DNA of 64,000 nucleotides, taken from assembly GCF_023703375.1 (NCBI RefSeq), contig NZ_JAMQGO010000001.1:806001-870000 (forward strand). Direction: 5' to 3'. A program made the translations under genes and the position numbers. This stretch comes from Lutimaribacter degradans (GTDB lineage: Bacteria > Pseudomonadota > Alphaproteobacteria > Rhodobacterales > Rhodobacteraceae). The notes beneath the pieces are model-generated. The model worked only from the letters and a program-made list of their open reading frames with translations. It was not told where the DNA came from and searched no databases. This document shows, piece by piece, positions 8,610-17,076 of this stretch. The first letter of the stretch is position 1. Every line of letters begins with the position of its first letter.

Positions 8610-9941
8610 ATGACAGCCACCCTCGCAGCCCCCGACATCTCGGCCATGCAGCAAGGCGCGGTGCGCCGCATCGCCGGCAAACGCTGGGCCGCCTTCGGCT
8701 TTCCCGCCGTCATCCTGGCCTACATGGTCTACGTCTTCTTTGCCTTCGACGTGCCCGGCCTGGCCGAACGCGCCCGGATGGACAACGCCGCGGTTCTGGT
8801 CGCCGACACGTACAGCTACAAGACCCATGTCACCCGTGACAATCGCAACGGCGGAATGCGCATCGCCGTCGAAGGCGAAAACAAGGGGCTATACCCCGAA
8901 GGCAAAACCCCCGACTGGGTTGAACTGACCGGCCCGGAAAGCGCGGTTGTCGATCTGCCAGAGGGGCACCGGGTAAGCATCGACGGGCCCAACACCCGCT
9001 TTGATGTGCCCGGCTATGGCACGATCGCCATCACCGCCGCGCGCAGCGGGATCGACCTGCAAGTGCCGGGCCAGGATGTGCCCGACTGGATCAACGCCAG
9101 CAATGCGCGCGTGACCATCACAACAGATGCGGGCCGCGTGATCGTGACGAAAGCCCGCACCGAGGTTTTCCGCTATTCGCTTGGCTGGGAACTGTTCTGG
9201 TTCGGCCTTGATAGCCCCTATCACGGGCAGGGCCTGGGTCAGATCCTGTTCGGCGACCGCATCGACCCCGAGCGCGGCAACCTGGCCGGAGCCTGGCAGG
9301 ATTTCTGGACCAACCCGATGTGGCGCCATGCCGACGTGGCCTGGGCTATTGGCGAAACGATCCTGATGGCGTTTCTCGGCACGATGGGCGCCGCCATCGT
9401 GGCCTTGCCACTGGCCTTTCTGGCTGCCAAGCGCTTTGCCCCCCTTGCCGCGACCCGCTTTGCCGTGCGCCGCGTATTCGATTTCGTGCGCGGGGTCGAT
9501 GCCCTGATCTGGACGGTGGTCCTGGCGCGCGCCTTTGGCCCCGGTCCGATGACAGGCGCGCTGGCGATCCTGGTGACCGATACCGGCACCTTCGGCAAGA
9601 TCTTCTCGGAAGCGTTGGAAAACGTGGACGAAAAGCAGATCGAAGGAATCAACTCTACCGGGGCCAACCCGATACAGCGTTATCGTTTCGGCGTGATCCC
9701 GCAGGTCATGCCGGTTCTGCTCAGCCAGGTGCTGTATTTCCTCGAATCCAACACCCGCAGCGCCACCGTCATCGGGGCGATCACGGGCGGTGGTATCGGC
9801 TTGATGCTGACACAGGCGATCCAGACCCAGAAGGACTGGGAGGAGGTCTCGTATTACATCGTGCTAGTGATCGCCATGGTCATGTTGATGGACTGGTTCT
9901 CGGGCTGGCTGCGCGGCCGCTTGATCGGGCGAAGGGGCTGA
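8610..9941 (+). CDS. phnE: Phosphonate ABC transporter permease PhnE (second copy, with large periplasmic domain)
   Basis: Second permease subunit, 443 residues. A first membrane helix at about 28-48 is followed by roughly 195 hydrophilic residues, then the permease core from about residue 245 with the EAA loop KQIEGINSTGANPIQRYRFGVIP. The long periplasmic insert contains beta-rich sequence (for example RMDNAAVLVADTYSYKTHV) and makes this protein about 150 residues longer than the first PhnE. It starts one base after the TGA of the preceding gene, so translation is coupled. A separate binding role for the insert is speculation. Confidence 0.92.
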   Translation: MTATLAAPDISAMQQGAVRRIAGKRWAAFGFPAVILAYMVYVFFAFDVPGLAERARMDNAAVLVADTYSYKTHVTRDNRNGGMRIAVEGENKGLYPEGKTPDWVELTGPESAVVDLPEGHRVSIDGPNTRFDVPGYGTIAITAARSGIDLQVPGQDVPDWINASNARVTITTDAGRVIVTKARTEVFRYSLGWELFWFGLDSPYHGQGLGQILFGDRIDPERGNLAGAWQDFWTNPMWRHADVAWAIGETILMAFLGTMGAAIVALPLAFLAAKRFAPLAATRFAVRRVFDFVRGVDALIWTVVLARAFGPGPMTGALAILVTDTGTFGKIFSEALENVDEKQIEGINSTGANPIQRYRFGVIPQVMPVLLSQVLYFLESNTRSATVIGAITGGGIGLMLTQAIQTQKDWEEVSYYIVLVIAMVMLMDWFSGWLRGRLIGRRG

Positions 9942-9942
9942 A

Positions 9943-10560
9943 ATGGCACGGCTGAAACCTGACGCACCGGTCATACATGACGGCTGCACCATCACCGAAA
10001 GCCGCTTTGGCGCCTATTGCGAAATCGGCGCCGGCAGCCGCATCGCACACAGCCAGGTCGGCGATTACAGCTATTGCGACCGCTACGCCGACATAGCCAA
10101 TGCCGAGATCGGAAAATTCGCCAATATCGCCAGTTTCGTGCGCATCGGCGCCACCGATCACCCGCTGGACACGGCGGCTTGCCATCATTTCCTTTATCGC
10201 TCCGCCGATTACTGGGACGACGTGCAGAACGACGCGACTTTCTTTGCGCATCGCACCTCACGGCGCGCGCGGATCGGGCATGACACCTGGATCGGCCATG
10301 CGGCCATGATCAAGCCCGAGGTCACGCTGGGCCACGGCGCGGTTGTGGCCGCGGGGGCGGTCGTGACCAAGGATGTGGCGCCCTATACCATCGTCGCGGG
10401 CAACCCGGCACGCCCGTTGCGCGACCGTCAACCGCCCGAAATCGCGGCGCGCCTGGTGGCGCTGGCCTGGTGGGATTGGCCGCATGATGCGCTGCGCGCG
10501 GCACTGGACGATTTTCGCAAGCTCGACGCCGAGACGTTCCTGGAACGCTACGAGCGATAG
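9943..10560 (+). CDS. Phosphonate-cluster hexapeptide-repeat acetyltransferase
   Basis: A 205-residue left-handed beta-helix acyltransferase of the type found in phn operons. Hexapeptide repeats are visible at the start (ITESRFGAYCEIGAGSRI) and again at WIGHAAMIKPEVTLGHGAVV, AAGAVVTKDVAPYTIVAGNP. Such proteins often modify the amino group of aminoalkylphosphonates before C-P lyase acts, the job PhnO does in E. coli, or use a similar small acceptor; which applies here is inference. It begins one base after the second phnE stop and completes the plus-strand transport block before the convergent phnF. Confidence 0.85.
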   Translation: MARLKPDAPVIHDGCTITESRFGAYCEIGAGSRIAHSQVGDYSYCDRYADIANAEIGKFANIASFVRIGATDHPLDTAACHHFLYRSADYWDDVQNDATFFAHRTSRRARIGHDTWIGHAAMIKPEVTLGHGAVVAAGAVVTKDVAPYTIVAGNPARPLRDRQPPEIAARLVALAWWDWPHDALRAALDDFRKLDAETFLERYER

Positions 10561-10568
10561 CGCGGCGT

Positions 10569-11300
10569 TCAATGCTCAAGCGTCAAGGTCACGTGATCGC
10601 CCGCGAACCAAGTTCGGCCATACTCTACCGGCTGGCCCGCGGCATCGACATTGACGCTGGTTGTTCGCAACAGCGGATCTCCCTCGCGCAGATGCAGATG
10701 CAAGGCCTGGGTTACATCGGCGCGCATCGCCGTCAGCCTGGTCGAGGCGCGGGTGTAATCGGCCACTCCTGCCCGCGACAGCGCCTCGGTCACGCTGCTG
10801 GTTTCGCCTAAGTGGCGGTCGATTCCGGCCACCCGGTCCAGCGGAAAGACGCTTTCGAACAGCGCGATCGGCGCATCATCGGCCAGTGACAGCCCATGAT
10901 AGGCGCAGACCGGCGCGCCCTCTTCGATATCAAGCGCGCGCGCCTCGCCAGCGGTTGCCGCGCGACATTCGATATTGAGAACACGCCGGTCGGGGCGACG
11001 CCCTGCCGCAAGCAGGTTTTCATGGAACCGCACCCGCTCGCCAATCGGGTAATCGGTGGGCCGTGCGGCGACAAAGGCCCCGGCCCCGCGCCGCGTGCGC
11101 ACCAGCCCGTCGGCCACAAGCTGCGACAAGGCATGGCGCACGGTGTGCCGGTTCACGCCAAAGCGCGCGGCCAGTTGCGCCTCGGTCGGCAACTTGTCGC
11201 CCGCCACGTAGCGCCCTTCGGAAATATCGCCACGCAGCGAAGCGGCGATGGCCTGCCAGACCGGGGTGCGCCCACGCGCGGCTTTCGCATTGTCACGCAA
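10569..11300 (-). CDS. phnF: GntR-family phosphonate regulator PhnF
   Basis: Transcription factor of the HutC branch of GntR, 243 residues. An N-terminal winged helix (KLPTEAQLAARFGVNRHTVRHALSQLVADGLV) is followed by an effector domain of the UbiC-lyase fold ending in PVEYGRTWFAGDHVTLTLEH. It faces away from phnG across about 80 bp and probably represses phnGHIJKLN and itself. The start is a TTG at 11300, preceded at 10 bases by GGAGA; no in-frame ATG lies before the DNA-binding domain. Confidence 0.88.
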   Translation of the reverse strand: MRDNAKAARGRTPVWQAIAASLRGDISEGRYVAGDKLPTEAQLAARFGVNRHTVRHALSQLVADGLVRTRRGAGAFVAARPTDYPIGERVRFHENLLAAGRRPDRRVLNIECRAATAGEARALDIEEGAPVCAYHGLSLADDAPIALFESVFPLDRVAGIDRHLGETSSVTEALSRAGVADYTRASTRLTAMRADVTQALHLHLREGDPLLRTTSVNVDAAGQPVEYGRTWFAGDHVTLTLEH

Positions 11301-11367
11301 GTTTCACAAATCTCCACTGTTGGCCCGAAAGGAATCTGCTATGATTAGTCTAGTTGTATAGGATAAA
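11290..11367. promoter_or_regulatory. Divergent phnF-phnG control region with candidate operator and Pho-like box
   Basis: A possible -10 (TATGAT, 11340-11345) is followed by GTCTAGTTGTATAG at 11349-11362, which holds two GTNTAG elements 8 bp apart and resembles HutC-family operator half-sites. TTGTCAC-GCAA-GTTTCAC at 11290-11307 has the spacing of a Pho box but is a weak match. Both are candidates only. Confidence 0.35.
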
Positions 11368-11381
11368 GCGAAGTTGTCGAG

Positions 11382-11840
11382 ATGAAAGATACCACCGACA
11401 CGAACGAAAGTGACCGCAAGGCCTGGATGAGCCTTATTGCAAAGGCGCCGCCGGGCCGGGTTTCCGCGCTGCTCGATGCGGCGATGACGCGGCCTGATTT
11501 CACCTGGCTGCGTGCGCCCGAAACCGGCAGCGTCATGGTCCGAGGCCGCGCCGGCGGAACGGGCGCCCCCTTCAACCTGGGCGAGATGACGGTGACGCGC
11601 TGCGCGCTGACCCTTGACGGTGGCGCGCTTGGGCACGGCTATGTCCAGGGCCGCGGAAAAGCCGATGCCGAGGCCGCGGCGCTGGTGGATGCGCTGATGC
11701 AGACCGGCGCGGCCGATGACCTGCGCGCGCGGGTTCTGGCCCCGTTAGAGGCCGACATGCAGCAGGCCAGGGCCGCACGCGCGGCCAAGGCCGCCGCGAC
11801 CAAGGTCGATTTTTTCACGATGGTCCGGGGGGAAGACTGA
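11382..11840 (+). CDS. phnG: C-P lyase core subunit PhnG
   Basis: PhnG is part of the PhnGHIJ core complex that attaches alkylphosphonates to ATP-derived ribose and then breaks the C-P bond. The 152-residue length is normal for the family. The N-terminal half (RKAWMSLIAKAPPGRVSALLDA) and the central LGEMTVTRCALTLDGGALGHGYVQGRGKADAEAAALVDAL are recognisable PhnG sequence. It is the first gene of the phnGHIJKLN transcript, and its TGA shares one base with the phnH ATG. Confidence 0.93.
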   Translation: MKDTTDTNESDRKAWMSLIAKAPPGRVSALLDAAMTRPDFTWLRAPETGSVMVRGRAGGTGAPFNLGEMTVTRCALTLDGGALGHGYVQGRGKADAEAAALVDALMQTGAADDLRARVLAPLEADMQQARAARAAKAAATKVDFFTMVRGED

Positions 11841-12403
11841 TGCAGGCTCAAACGCTTGAAGGTGGCTTTGCCAACCCGCCCGCAGATGCCGCCCACGCCT
11901 TTCGCGGCGTGATGGAGGCGATGGCACGACCGGGCACGTTGCACCAATTGGCCGGCGCCACACCGCCCGCGCCCTTGTCGGCTGCCGCCGGTGCGGTGTT
12001 GCTGACGCTGTGTGACACCGAAACACCGCTTTACCTGGCCGGAGATGCCGATTGCGCCGCCGTGCGCGCCTGGGTGGCCTTTCACACCGGCGCCCCGCTG
12101 GCCGATGCAGCCAATTGCGCCTTTGCCATCGGCACGTGGCAGGCGCTGGCGCCGCTGTCGGGCTTTCCCGTCGGCACGCCCGACTATCCCGACCGCTCGG
12201 CCACCCTGATCGTCGAATGCGACACGCTCGACACCAAGGGAGCCACGCTGACAGGCCCCGGCATCCGCGACAGCGCCGCGCTATCTCTGCCCGACCCCCA
12301 GGCCTTCCGCGACAACGCAGCGCGGTTTCCACTGGGGCTGGATTTCCTTTTCACATGCGGGGACCGCGTCGCGGCCCTGCCACGGACAACACGGGTGCGC
12401 TGA
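11840..12403 (+). CDS. phnH: C-P lyase core subunit PhnH
   Basis: PhnH (187 residues) is a core-complex subunit with a PLP-transferase-like fold but no PLP; it supports the triphosphate-forming step. Family sequence is clear in GFANPPADAAHAFRGVMEAMARPG near the start and in LPDPQAFRDNAARFPLGLDF near the end. It overlaps phnG and phnI by one base each (TGATG junctions), as expected for tightly coupled complex subunits. Confidence 0.93.
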   Translation: MQAQTLEGGFANPPADAAHAFRGVMEAMARPGTLHQLAGATPPAPLSAAAGAVLLTLCDTETPLYLAGDADCAAVRAWVAFHTGAPLADAANCAFAIGTWQALAPLSGFPVGTPDYPDRSATLIVECDTLDTKGATLTGPGIRDSAALSLPDPQAFRDNAARFPLGLDFLFTCGDRVAALPRTTRVR

Positions 12404-13467
12404 TGTATGTTGCAGTCAAAGGCGGCGAACGCGCCATCGCGAACGCCCATTCCTGGCTTGCCGAAGAGCGGCGCGGCGATACCGCAATCGCCGAACTCTC
12501 GGTCGCGCAGATCCGCGAACAGCAAAGCCTCGCGGTCAACCGCGTGATGGCCGAAGGGTCGCTTTACGACCCCGACCTTGCCGCGCTGGCGATCAAGCAG
12601 GCGCGCGGCGATCTGATCGAGGCGATTTTCCTGATCCGGGCCTATCGCACGACTTTGCCCCGTTTCGGAGTGTCGCAACCCGTGGATACGGGCGCCATGG
12701 CCTGTGATCGCCGCATATCGGCGACGTTCAAGGATTTGCCCGGCGGCCAGGTCCTTGGCCCGACATTCGACTACACGCACCGGCTGCTCGACTTCAAACT
12801 GGCCGCCGAAGGTGACGCGCCCGAAGCGCCCGAACGCACGGCCACGCCAGAGGCGGTTCCGCATGTCACGGCCTTTCTGAATCGCGAGGGTCTGATCGAA
12901 GAGGCGGTGCCCGACGACACGTCACCGCCCGACCTGACGCGCGAGCCGCTGGAAATGCCTGCCGACCGGGCGCTGCGCCTGCAGGCGCTAACGCGCGCCG
13001 ACGAGGGCTTTATCCTGGGCCTCGCCTATTCGACGCAACGGGGCTACGCGCGCAACCACGCTTTCGTGGGCGAGTTGCGGATCGGCGCGGTCGCGGTCGA
13101 AATGGACATTCCCGAGCTTGGGTTCGCCATCGAGATTGGCGAGATCACGTTGACCGAATGTGAAACCGTCAACCAGTTCACCGGCTCGAAAACCGAACCC
13201 CCGCAATTCACCCGTGGCTATGGGCTGGTCTTTGGCCAGACCGAGCGAAAGGCCATTTCCATGGCGCTGGTCGACCGTGCGTTGCGCTGGCAGGAACTGG
13301 GCGAAGACGATGTCGGCGCGCCCGCGCAAGATGCGGAATTCGTGCTGTACCACGCCGACAACATCCAGGCGACAGGTTTCCTGGAGCACATAAAACTGCC
13401 GCATTACGTGGACTTCCAGTCCGAACTTGAACTTGTGCGCAAACTGCGCCGCGAGGCCGGGGCATGA
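12403..13467 (+). CDS. phnI: C-P lyase core subunit PhnI (purine/ribose triphosphate transferase subunit)
   Basis: PhnI, with PhnG, PhnH and PhnL, displaces adenine from ATP and links the phosphonate to C1 of ribose triphosphate. The 354-residue protein starts MYVAVKGGERAIANAHSWL, the standard PhnI N-terminus, and contains RARALRLQ-like and EIGEITLTECETVNQF segments. The frame stays open upstream within phnH, but the ATG at 12403 overlaps the phnH stop by one base and matches the family start. Confidence 0.95.
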   Translation: MYVAVKGGERAIANAHSWLAEERRGDTAIAELSVAQIREQQSLAVNRVMAEGSLYDPDLAALAIKQARGDLIEAIFLIRAYRTTLPRFGVSQPVDTGAMACDRRISATFKDLPGGQVLGPTFDYTHRLLDFKLAAEGDAPEAPERTATPEAVPHVTAFLNREGLIEEAVPDDTSPPDLTREPLEMPADRALRLQALTRADEGFILGLAYSTQRGYARNHAFVGELRIGAVAVEMDIPELGFAIEIGEITLTECETVNQFTGSKTEPPQFTRGYGLVFGQTERKAISMALVDRALRWQELGEDDVGAPAQDAEFVLYHADNIQATGFLEHIKLPHYVDFQSELELVRKLRREAGA

Positions 13468-13492
13468 CCCGCTCGTGGTCGGAGGATCAAGC

Positions 13493-14344
13493 ATGACCGA
13501 ATACAATTTTGCCTATCTCGACGAACAGACAAAGCGGATGATCCGCCGCGCCATCCTCAAGGGGTTGGCGATACCGGGCTACCAGGTGCCCTTTGCCAGC
13601 CGCGAAATGCCCATGCCCTATGGCTGGGGCACCGGCGGCGTGCAGGTTTCGGCCGCGGTGCTGACCCCAGAAGATCGGTTCAAGGTGATCGACCAGGGCG
13701 CGGATGACACCACCAACGCCGTGTCCATCCGTGGTTTTTTTGAACGCACGGCGGGTGTCGCGACGACCACCCATACCGAAGAGGCAACCGTGATCCAGAC
13801 GCGCCACCGCATCCCCGAGGTGCCGCTACGCGAGGGTCAGATCCTGGTCTACCAGGTGCCGATCCCCGAACCGTTGCGCTTTCTTGAACCGCGCGAAAGC
13901 GAAACGCGCAAGATGCACAGCCTTGAGGAATACGGCCTGATGCACGTGAAGCTGTACGAAGATATCAGCCGCCACGGCCATATCGCCACCTCTTATGCCT
14001 ATCCCGTCAGGGTCGAGGCGCGCTACGTGATGGACCCGTCGCCGATCCCGAAATTCGACAACCCGAAACTTGGCGATTGCGCGGCGATCCAGCTTTTCGG
14101 TGCCGGGCGCGAGCAGCGCATCTATGCCCTGCCCCCGTATACGCAGGTTGTCAGCCTCGATTTCGAGGACCACCCGTTCGACCCGAGCAAGGCCGATCAT
14201 CCGTGCGGGTTGTGCGGTGCGACCAACAGCTATCTTGACGAGGTCATCGTGGACGACGCCGGCGGGCGGATGTTCGTATGTTCCGACACCGATTATTGCG
14301 AGGCGCGCCAGGCGCAGGGCCATCGCGGAAAGGATGCGGCATGA
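13493..14344 (+). CDS. phnJ: Alpha-D-ribose 1-methylphosphonate 5-phosphate C-P lyase PhnJ (radical SAM)
   Basis: PhnJ is the radical SAM enzyme that breaks the carbon-phosphorus bond, giving 5-phosphoribosyl 1,2-cyclic phosphate and an alkane. The 283 residues closely follow the family: MTEYNFAYLDEQTKRMIRR at the start, IPGYQVPF with the radical-bearing glycine candidate Gly29, and a C-terminal cluster Cys238-X2-Cys241-X21-Cys263-X5-Cys269. That spacing is the non-canonical Fe-S motif that distinguishes PhnJ from standard CX3CX2C radical SAM proteins. GGAGG precedes the ATG; the stop overlaps phnK by 4 bp. All catalytic residues expected are present. Confidence 0.97.
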   Translation: MTEYNFAYLDEQTKRMIRRAILKGLAIPGYQVPFASREMPMPYGWGTGGVQVSAAVLTPEDRFKVIDQGADDTTNAVSIRGFFERTAGVATTTHTEEATVIQTRHRIPEVPLREGQILVYQVPIPEPLRFLEPRESETRKMHSLEEYGLMHVKLYEDISRHGHIATSYAYPVRVEARYVMDPSPIPKFDNPKLGDCAAIQLFGAGREQRIYALPPYTQVVSLDFEDHPFDPSKADHPCGLCGATNSYLDEVIVDDAGGRMFVCSDTDYCEARQAQGHRGKDAA

Positions 14345-15144
14345 CACCCCTTCTCTCTGTTCAGGGCGTCACCAAACGCTACGGCGCGCATATCGGCTGC
14401 GCCGATGTGTCGTTCGATCTCTACCCCGGCGAGGTGATGGGGATCGTGGGCGAAAGCGGCTCGGGCAAGTCGACGCTCTTGAATTGCCTGGCCGGGCACT
14501 TGGCGCCCGATGCAGGTGCGGTGGTCTTTGATACCCGCGCGCCCTCAAGCCATGACGGCAACACACAACAAGACCGCGGCCCGCGCGACACTGTCACCAT
14601 GTCCGAACCCGAACGGCGGATGCTGTCGCGCACCGACTGGGCTTTCGTCCACCAGCACGCCCGCGACGGGCTGCGCATGGGGGTCAGCGCGGGCGGCAAT
14701 GTGGGCGAACGCTTGATGGCCGTGGGCGCGCGGAATTATGGCGACATCCGCGAAAAGGCCGTTGACTGGCTGGGCCGGGTCGAGATCGACACGGACCGCA
14801 TCGACGACCGCCCGACCACGTTCTCGGGCGGGATGCAGCAGCGCCTTCAGATCGCGCGCAACCTGGTCACCGGGCCGCGGCTGGTGTTCATGGACGAGCC
14901 GACCGGCGGCCTTGATGTAAGCGTACAGGCGCGCTTGCTCGACCTGTTGCGCGGCTTGGTGCGCGACATGGGGCTGTCTGCCATCATCGTTACCCATGAT
15001 CTGGCGGTGGTGCGCCTGCTGGCAGATCGGCTTATGGTGATGAAATCGGGCCACGTGGTCGAAAGCGGGTTGACCGACCGCGTGCTGGACGACCCGCAAC
15101 ATGCCTATACCCAACTTCTTGTCAGCTCTGTCTTGCAGGTGTGA
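14341..15144 (+). CDS. phnK: C-P lyase-associated ABC-type ATPase PhnK
   Basis: PhnK is a nucleotide-binding protein that docks on the PhnGHIJ core rather than on a membrane permease. The 267-residue protein has Walker A GESGSGKS (37-44), the signature FSGGMQQR, Walker B VFMDEPTGGLD and a switch histidine in IIVTHD. The N-terminal SVQGVTKRYGAHIGCADVSF is usual for PhnK. It starts inside the phnJ stop (ATGA) and is followed after 4 bp by phnL. Confidence 0.94.
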   Translation: MTPLLSVQGVTKRYGAHIGCADVSFDLYPGEVMGIVGESGSGKSTLLNCLAGHLAPDAGAVVFDTRAPSSHDGNTQQDRGPRDTVTMSEPERRMLSRTDWAFVHQHARDGLRMGVSAGGNVGERLMAVGARNYGDIREKAVDWLGRVEIDTDRIDDRPTTFSGGMQQRLQIARNLVTGPRLVFMDEPTGGLDVSVQARLLDLLRGLVRDMGLSAIIVTHDLAVVRLLADRLMVMKSGHVVESGLTDRVLDDPQHAYTQLLVSSVLQV

Positions 15145-15148
15145 TCCG

Positions 15149-15832
15149 ATGATTGACCTTTCCAACGTTTCCAAGACCTTTACCCTGCACAATCAGGGCA
15201 GCGCCGTGATAGAGGTGCTTCACGATGTCTGCCTGCGGGTGGAACCGGGCGAATGCGTCGCGCTCACCGGCGCCTCGGGCGCGGGCAAATCAACCCTGAT
15301 GCGCATGATCTACGGCAATTACATGGCGCAATCCGGTTCGATCGTTGTCGGCGGCGTCGACCTTGTGCAAGCCGAACCGCGCGAGGTCATCCGCATCCGG
15401 CGCGAGGTTCTGGGCTATGTCAGCCAGTTCCTGCGGGTGGTGCCCCGCGTATCCACGCTTGACGTGGTGGCCGAACCGCTGCGGATGCTGGGCCAGCCAT
15501 CCCGGGCGGCGCGGGCCCGCGCGCAAGAGCTTTTGACGGGGCTCAACATTCCCGAGCCGCTTTGGGCGCTGTCGCCGACCACCTTTTCGGGCGGTGAACA
15601 ACAGCGGGTGAATATAGCGCGGGGCTTTGCCCACCCCTACCCCGCGATGCTGCTGGATGAGCCGACCGCCAGCCTCGATGCCGCCAACCGCGAGGTGGTC
15701 TTGTCGCTGATAGAGCAGGCCAAGGCCCGCGGCGCCGCCATCATCGGGATTTTCCACGACGAGGCCGCGCGGGCGCGCGTCTGCGACCGCGAGCTGGACG
15801 TCAGCCGCTTTACCCCGGCCCGGGCAGCATGA
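15149..15832 (+). CDS. phnL: C-P lyase-associated ABC-type ATPase PhnL
   Basis: Second ABC-type ATPase of the C-P lyase system, 227 residues. Walker A is GASGAGKS (41-48), the signature FSGGEQQRVN and Walker B MLLDEPTASLD. GNYMAQSGSIVV after the Walker region is typical PhnL sequence. In vitro work on the E. coli system places PhnL with PhnGHI in the first, phosphonate-loading step. It is followed by phnN with a 4-bp overlap. Confidence 0.94.
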   Translation: MIDLSNVSKTFTLHNQGSAVIEVLHDVCLRVEPGECVALTGASGAGKSTLMRMIYGNYMAQSGSIVVGGVDLVQAEPREVIRIRREVLGYVSQFLRVVPRVSTLDVVAEPLRMLGQPSRAARARAQELLTGLNIPEPLWALSPTTFSGGEQQRVNIARGFAHPYPAMLLDEPTASLDAANREVVLSLIEQAKARGAAIIGIFHDEAARARVCDRELDVSRFTPARAA

Positions 15833-16374
15833 GCAGCGGGCGTCTTATCGCGGTCGTCGGGCCATCCGGTGTCGGCAAGGACAGCGTGATGGCGGGGCTG
15901 GCCCGTGCCTGCCCCGCCTTGCGGCTGGTGCGCCGCACCATCACGCGCGCGCCCGGGCTGGGCGGCGAAGAATATGACGCGGTCACCCCCGAGGCATTCG
16001 ACGTCATGGCCCGCGCCGGCGCGTTCTGCGTGCACTGGTCGGCGCATGGGCTGCGTTATGGCATACCTGCCGACGTGCTTGACGATGTGCGCGCGGGCAC
16101 CGATTGCCTGGCCAATTTCTCACGCGGGGCCCTGGCCGACGCGGTGCAGGTGTTTCCCGCGTTGAGCGTTCTGAACATAACCGCCTCGGCCGACACCCTG
16201 GCGCACCGCCTGGCCGGGCGCGGGCGTGAACCGCAGGCCGAAATCGCCGCGCGCCTGGCACAGGCGGAAAAACCGCTGCCCGCCGGGCTTGCCGCCATCA
16301 CGATCCGCAATGACGGCCCGCTGGACGACACCGTGGCCCGGGCGCTTGCCGCGCTTCAACCGCGAAGGTCGTAA
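15829..16374 (+). CDS. phnN: Ribose 1,5-bisphosphate phosphokinase PhnN
   Basis: PhnN phosphorylates ribose 1,5-bisphosphate with ATP to make PRPP, returning the ribose of the C-P lyase product to nucleotide synthesis. The 181-residue protein has a guanylate-kinase-like P-loop GPSGVGKDS at 11-19 and VRRTITRAPGLGGEEYDAV, the substrate-binding region. The phnL stop overlaps its ATG by 4 bp. Its 3' end overlaps the convergent DUF1045 gene by 19 bp. Confidence 0.93.
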   Translation: MSSGRLIAVVGPSGVGKDSVMAGLARACPALRLVRRTITRAPGLGGEEYDAVTPEAFDVMARAGAFCVHWSAHGLRYGIPADVLDDVRAGTDCLANFSRGALADAVQVFPALSVLNITASADTLAHRLAGRGREPQAEIAARLAQAEKPLPAGLAAITIRNDGPLDDTVARALAALQPRRS

Positions 16375-17027
16375 CGTTGGACAAGCTCGAACATCCCGTC
16401 CGCGCGCTCTCCCACAAGGGCGATCTGGTCCAACCGGAAGGGGCGCGGCATGTCGGGCAGATGCGCCTGCACGGCCTGTGTCCAATGCGCAGCCTGGTCG
16501 GGCGACAGGCGCCCGGTCAGGGTCATGTGAAAGCGGAATGCCTCCATCACGTAAGGGTAGCCCCAGCGCAGCAACAGCTCGTCCTGGCGGGCCGACAGGC
16601 CGGGCTTGCGCCGGCGCGCCAGGTCCTCGGCACCGGCGAGCGCGCGGAAATCATCCAGCGCCTCGACGCATCGCGCGGCGACACGCGACACCGCGCTGGC
16701 ATCGCCATCAAGCGTCAGGGCAAGAAACCGGCCCAGCCGCGACAAGGCCAGACCATCGGCCAATGCGGGGGCCGTGGTGGTGGCCAGCGCCTCGACGGCG
16801 GATCGCAATTCCACCAAGCTGCGCCCAGGCGCCAGGCGAAATGGCGGTTTGAGCGTGGCATGAAAACCGTATTTGCGCGGTGTCATCGTCACGTCATCAA
16901 GTCCGGGCAGGTTGAATTGCGGCGCCTCGCGGCCCGTACCCACATCCCATCCCAGCCACCGCGCACCGAAATCCGCCAGCCCGCCCTCGGGCGGCACAAA
17001 ATAAATCGCATAGCGAGTGAATGACAT
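16356..17027 (-). CDS. DUF1045 phosphonate-cluster protein, 2H phosphoesterase
   Basis: A 223-residue protein of the family found in phn operons (DUF1045). Two HxT motifs, His56 (HATLKP) and His167 (HMTLTG), mark the 2H phosphodiesterase superfamily, whose members open cyclic phosphates. No phnP (the usual cyclic phosphodiesterase of the C-P lyase pathway) is seen in this cluster, so this gene is the natural candidate for opening 5-phosphoribosyl 1,2-cyclic phosphate before PhnN acts; that is inference from context. GGAGAG precedes the chosen ATG, although the frame is open further upstream. It is divergent from phnM across 49 bp. Confidence 0.85.
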   Translation of the reverse strand: MSFTRYAIYFVPPEGGLADFGARWLGWDVGTGREAPQFNLPGLDDVTMTPRKYGFHATLKPPFRLAPGRSLVELRSAVEALATTTAPALADGLALSRLGRFLALTLDGDASAVSRVAARCVEALDDFRALAGAEDLARRRKPGLSARQDELLLRWGYPYVMEAFRFHMTLTGRLSPDQAAHWTQAVQAHLPDMPRPFRLDQIALVGERADGMFELVQRYDLRG

Positions 17028-17054
17028 GAACTCTCCTTTCGTTTCATCCCATGT

Positions 17055-17072
17055 GGCACAGGCCCATGACAC
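17055..17072 (-). promoter_or_regulatory. Weak Pho-box-like site upstream of the DUF1045 gene
   Basis: Read on the minus strand, GTGTCAT-GGGC-CTGTGCC has the 7-4-7 spacing of a Pho box, matching 6 and 4 of 7 positions. It lies 28-45 bp before the DUF1045 start codon. The distance fits a minus-strand promoter; it is too close to the phnM start to serve phnM from the same site. Confidence 0.25.
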
Positions 17073-17076
17073 TTCC

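Noticed and set aside
12052..12402. An N-terminal extension of phnI inside phnH
   Set aside because: The extra residues are an out-of-frame reading of phnH; the ATG at 12403 gives the family N-terminus and the usual one-base overlap.
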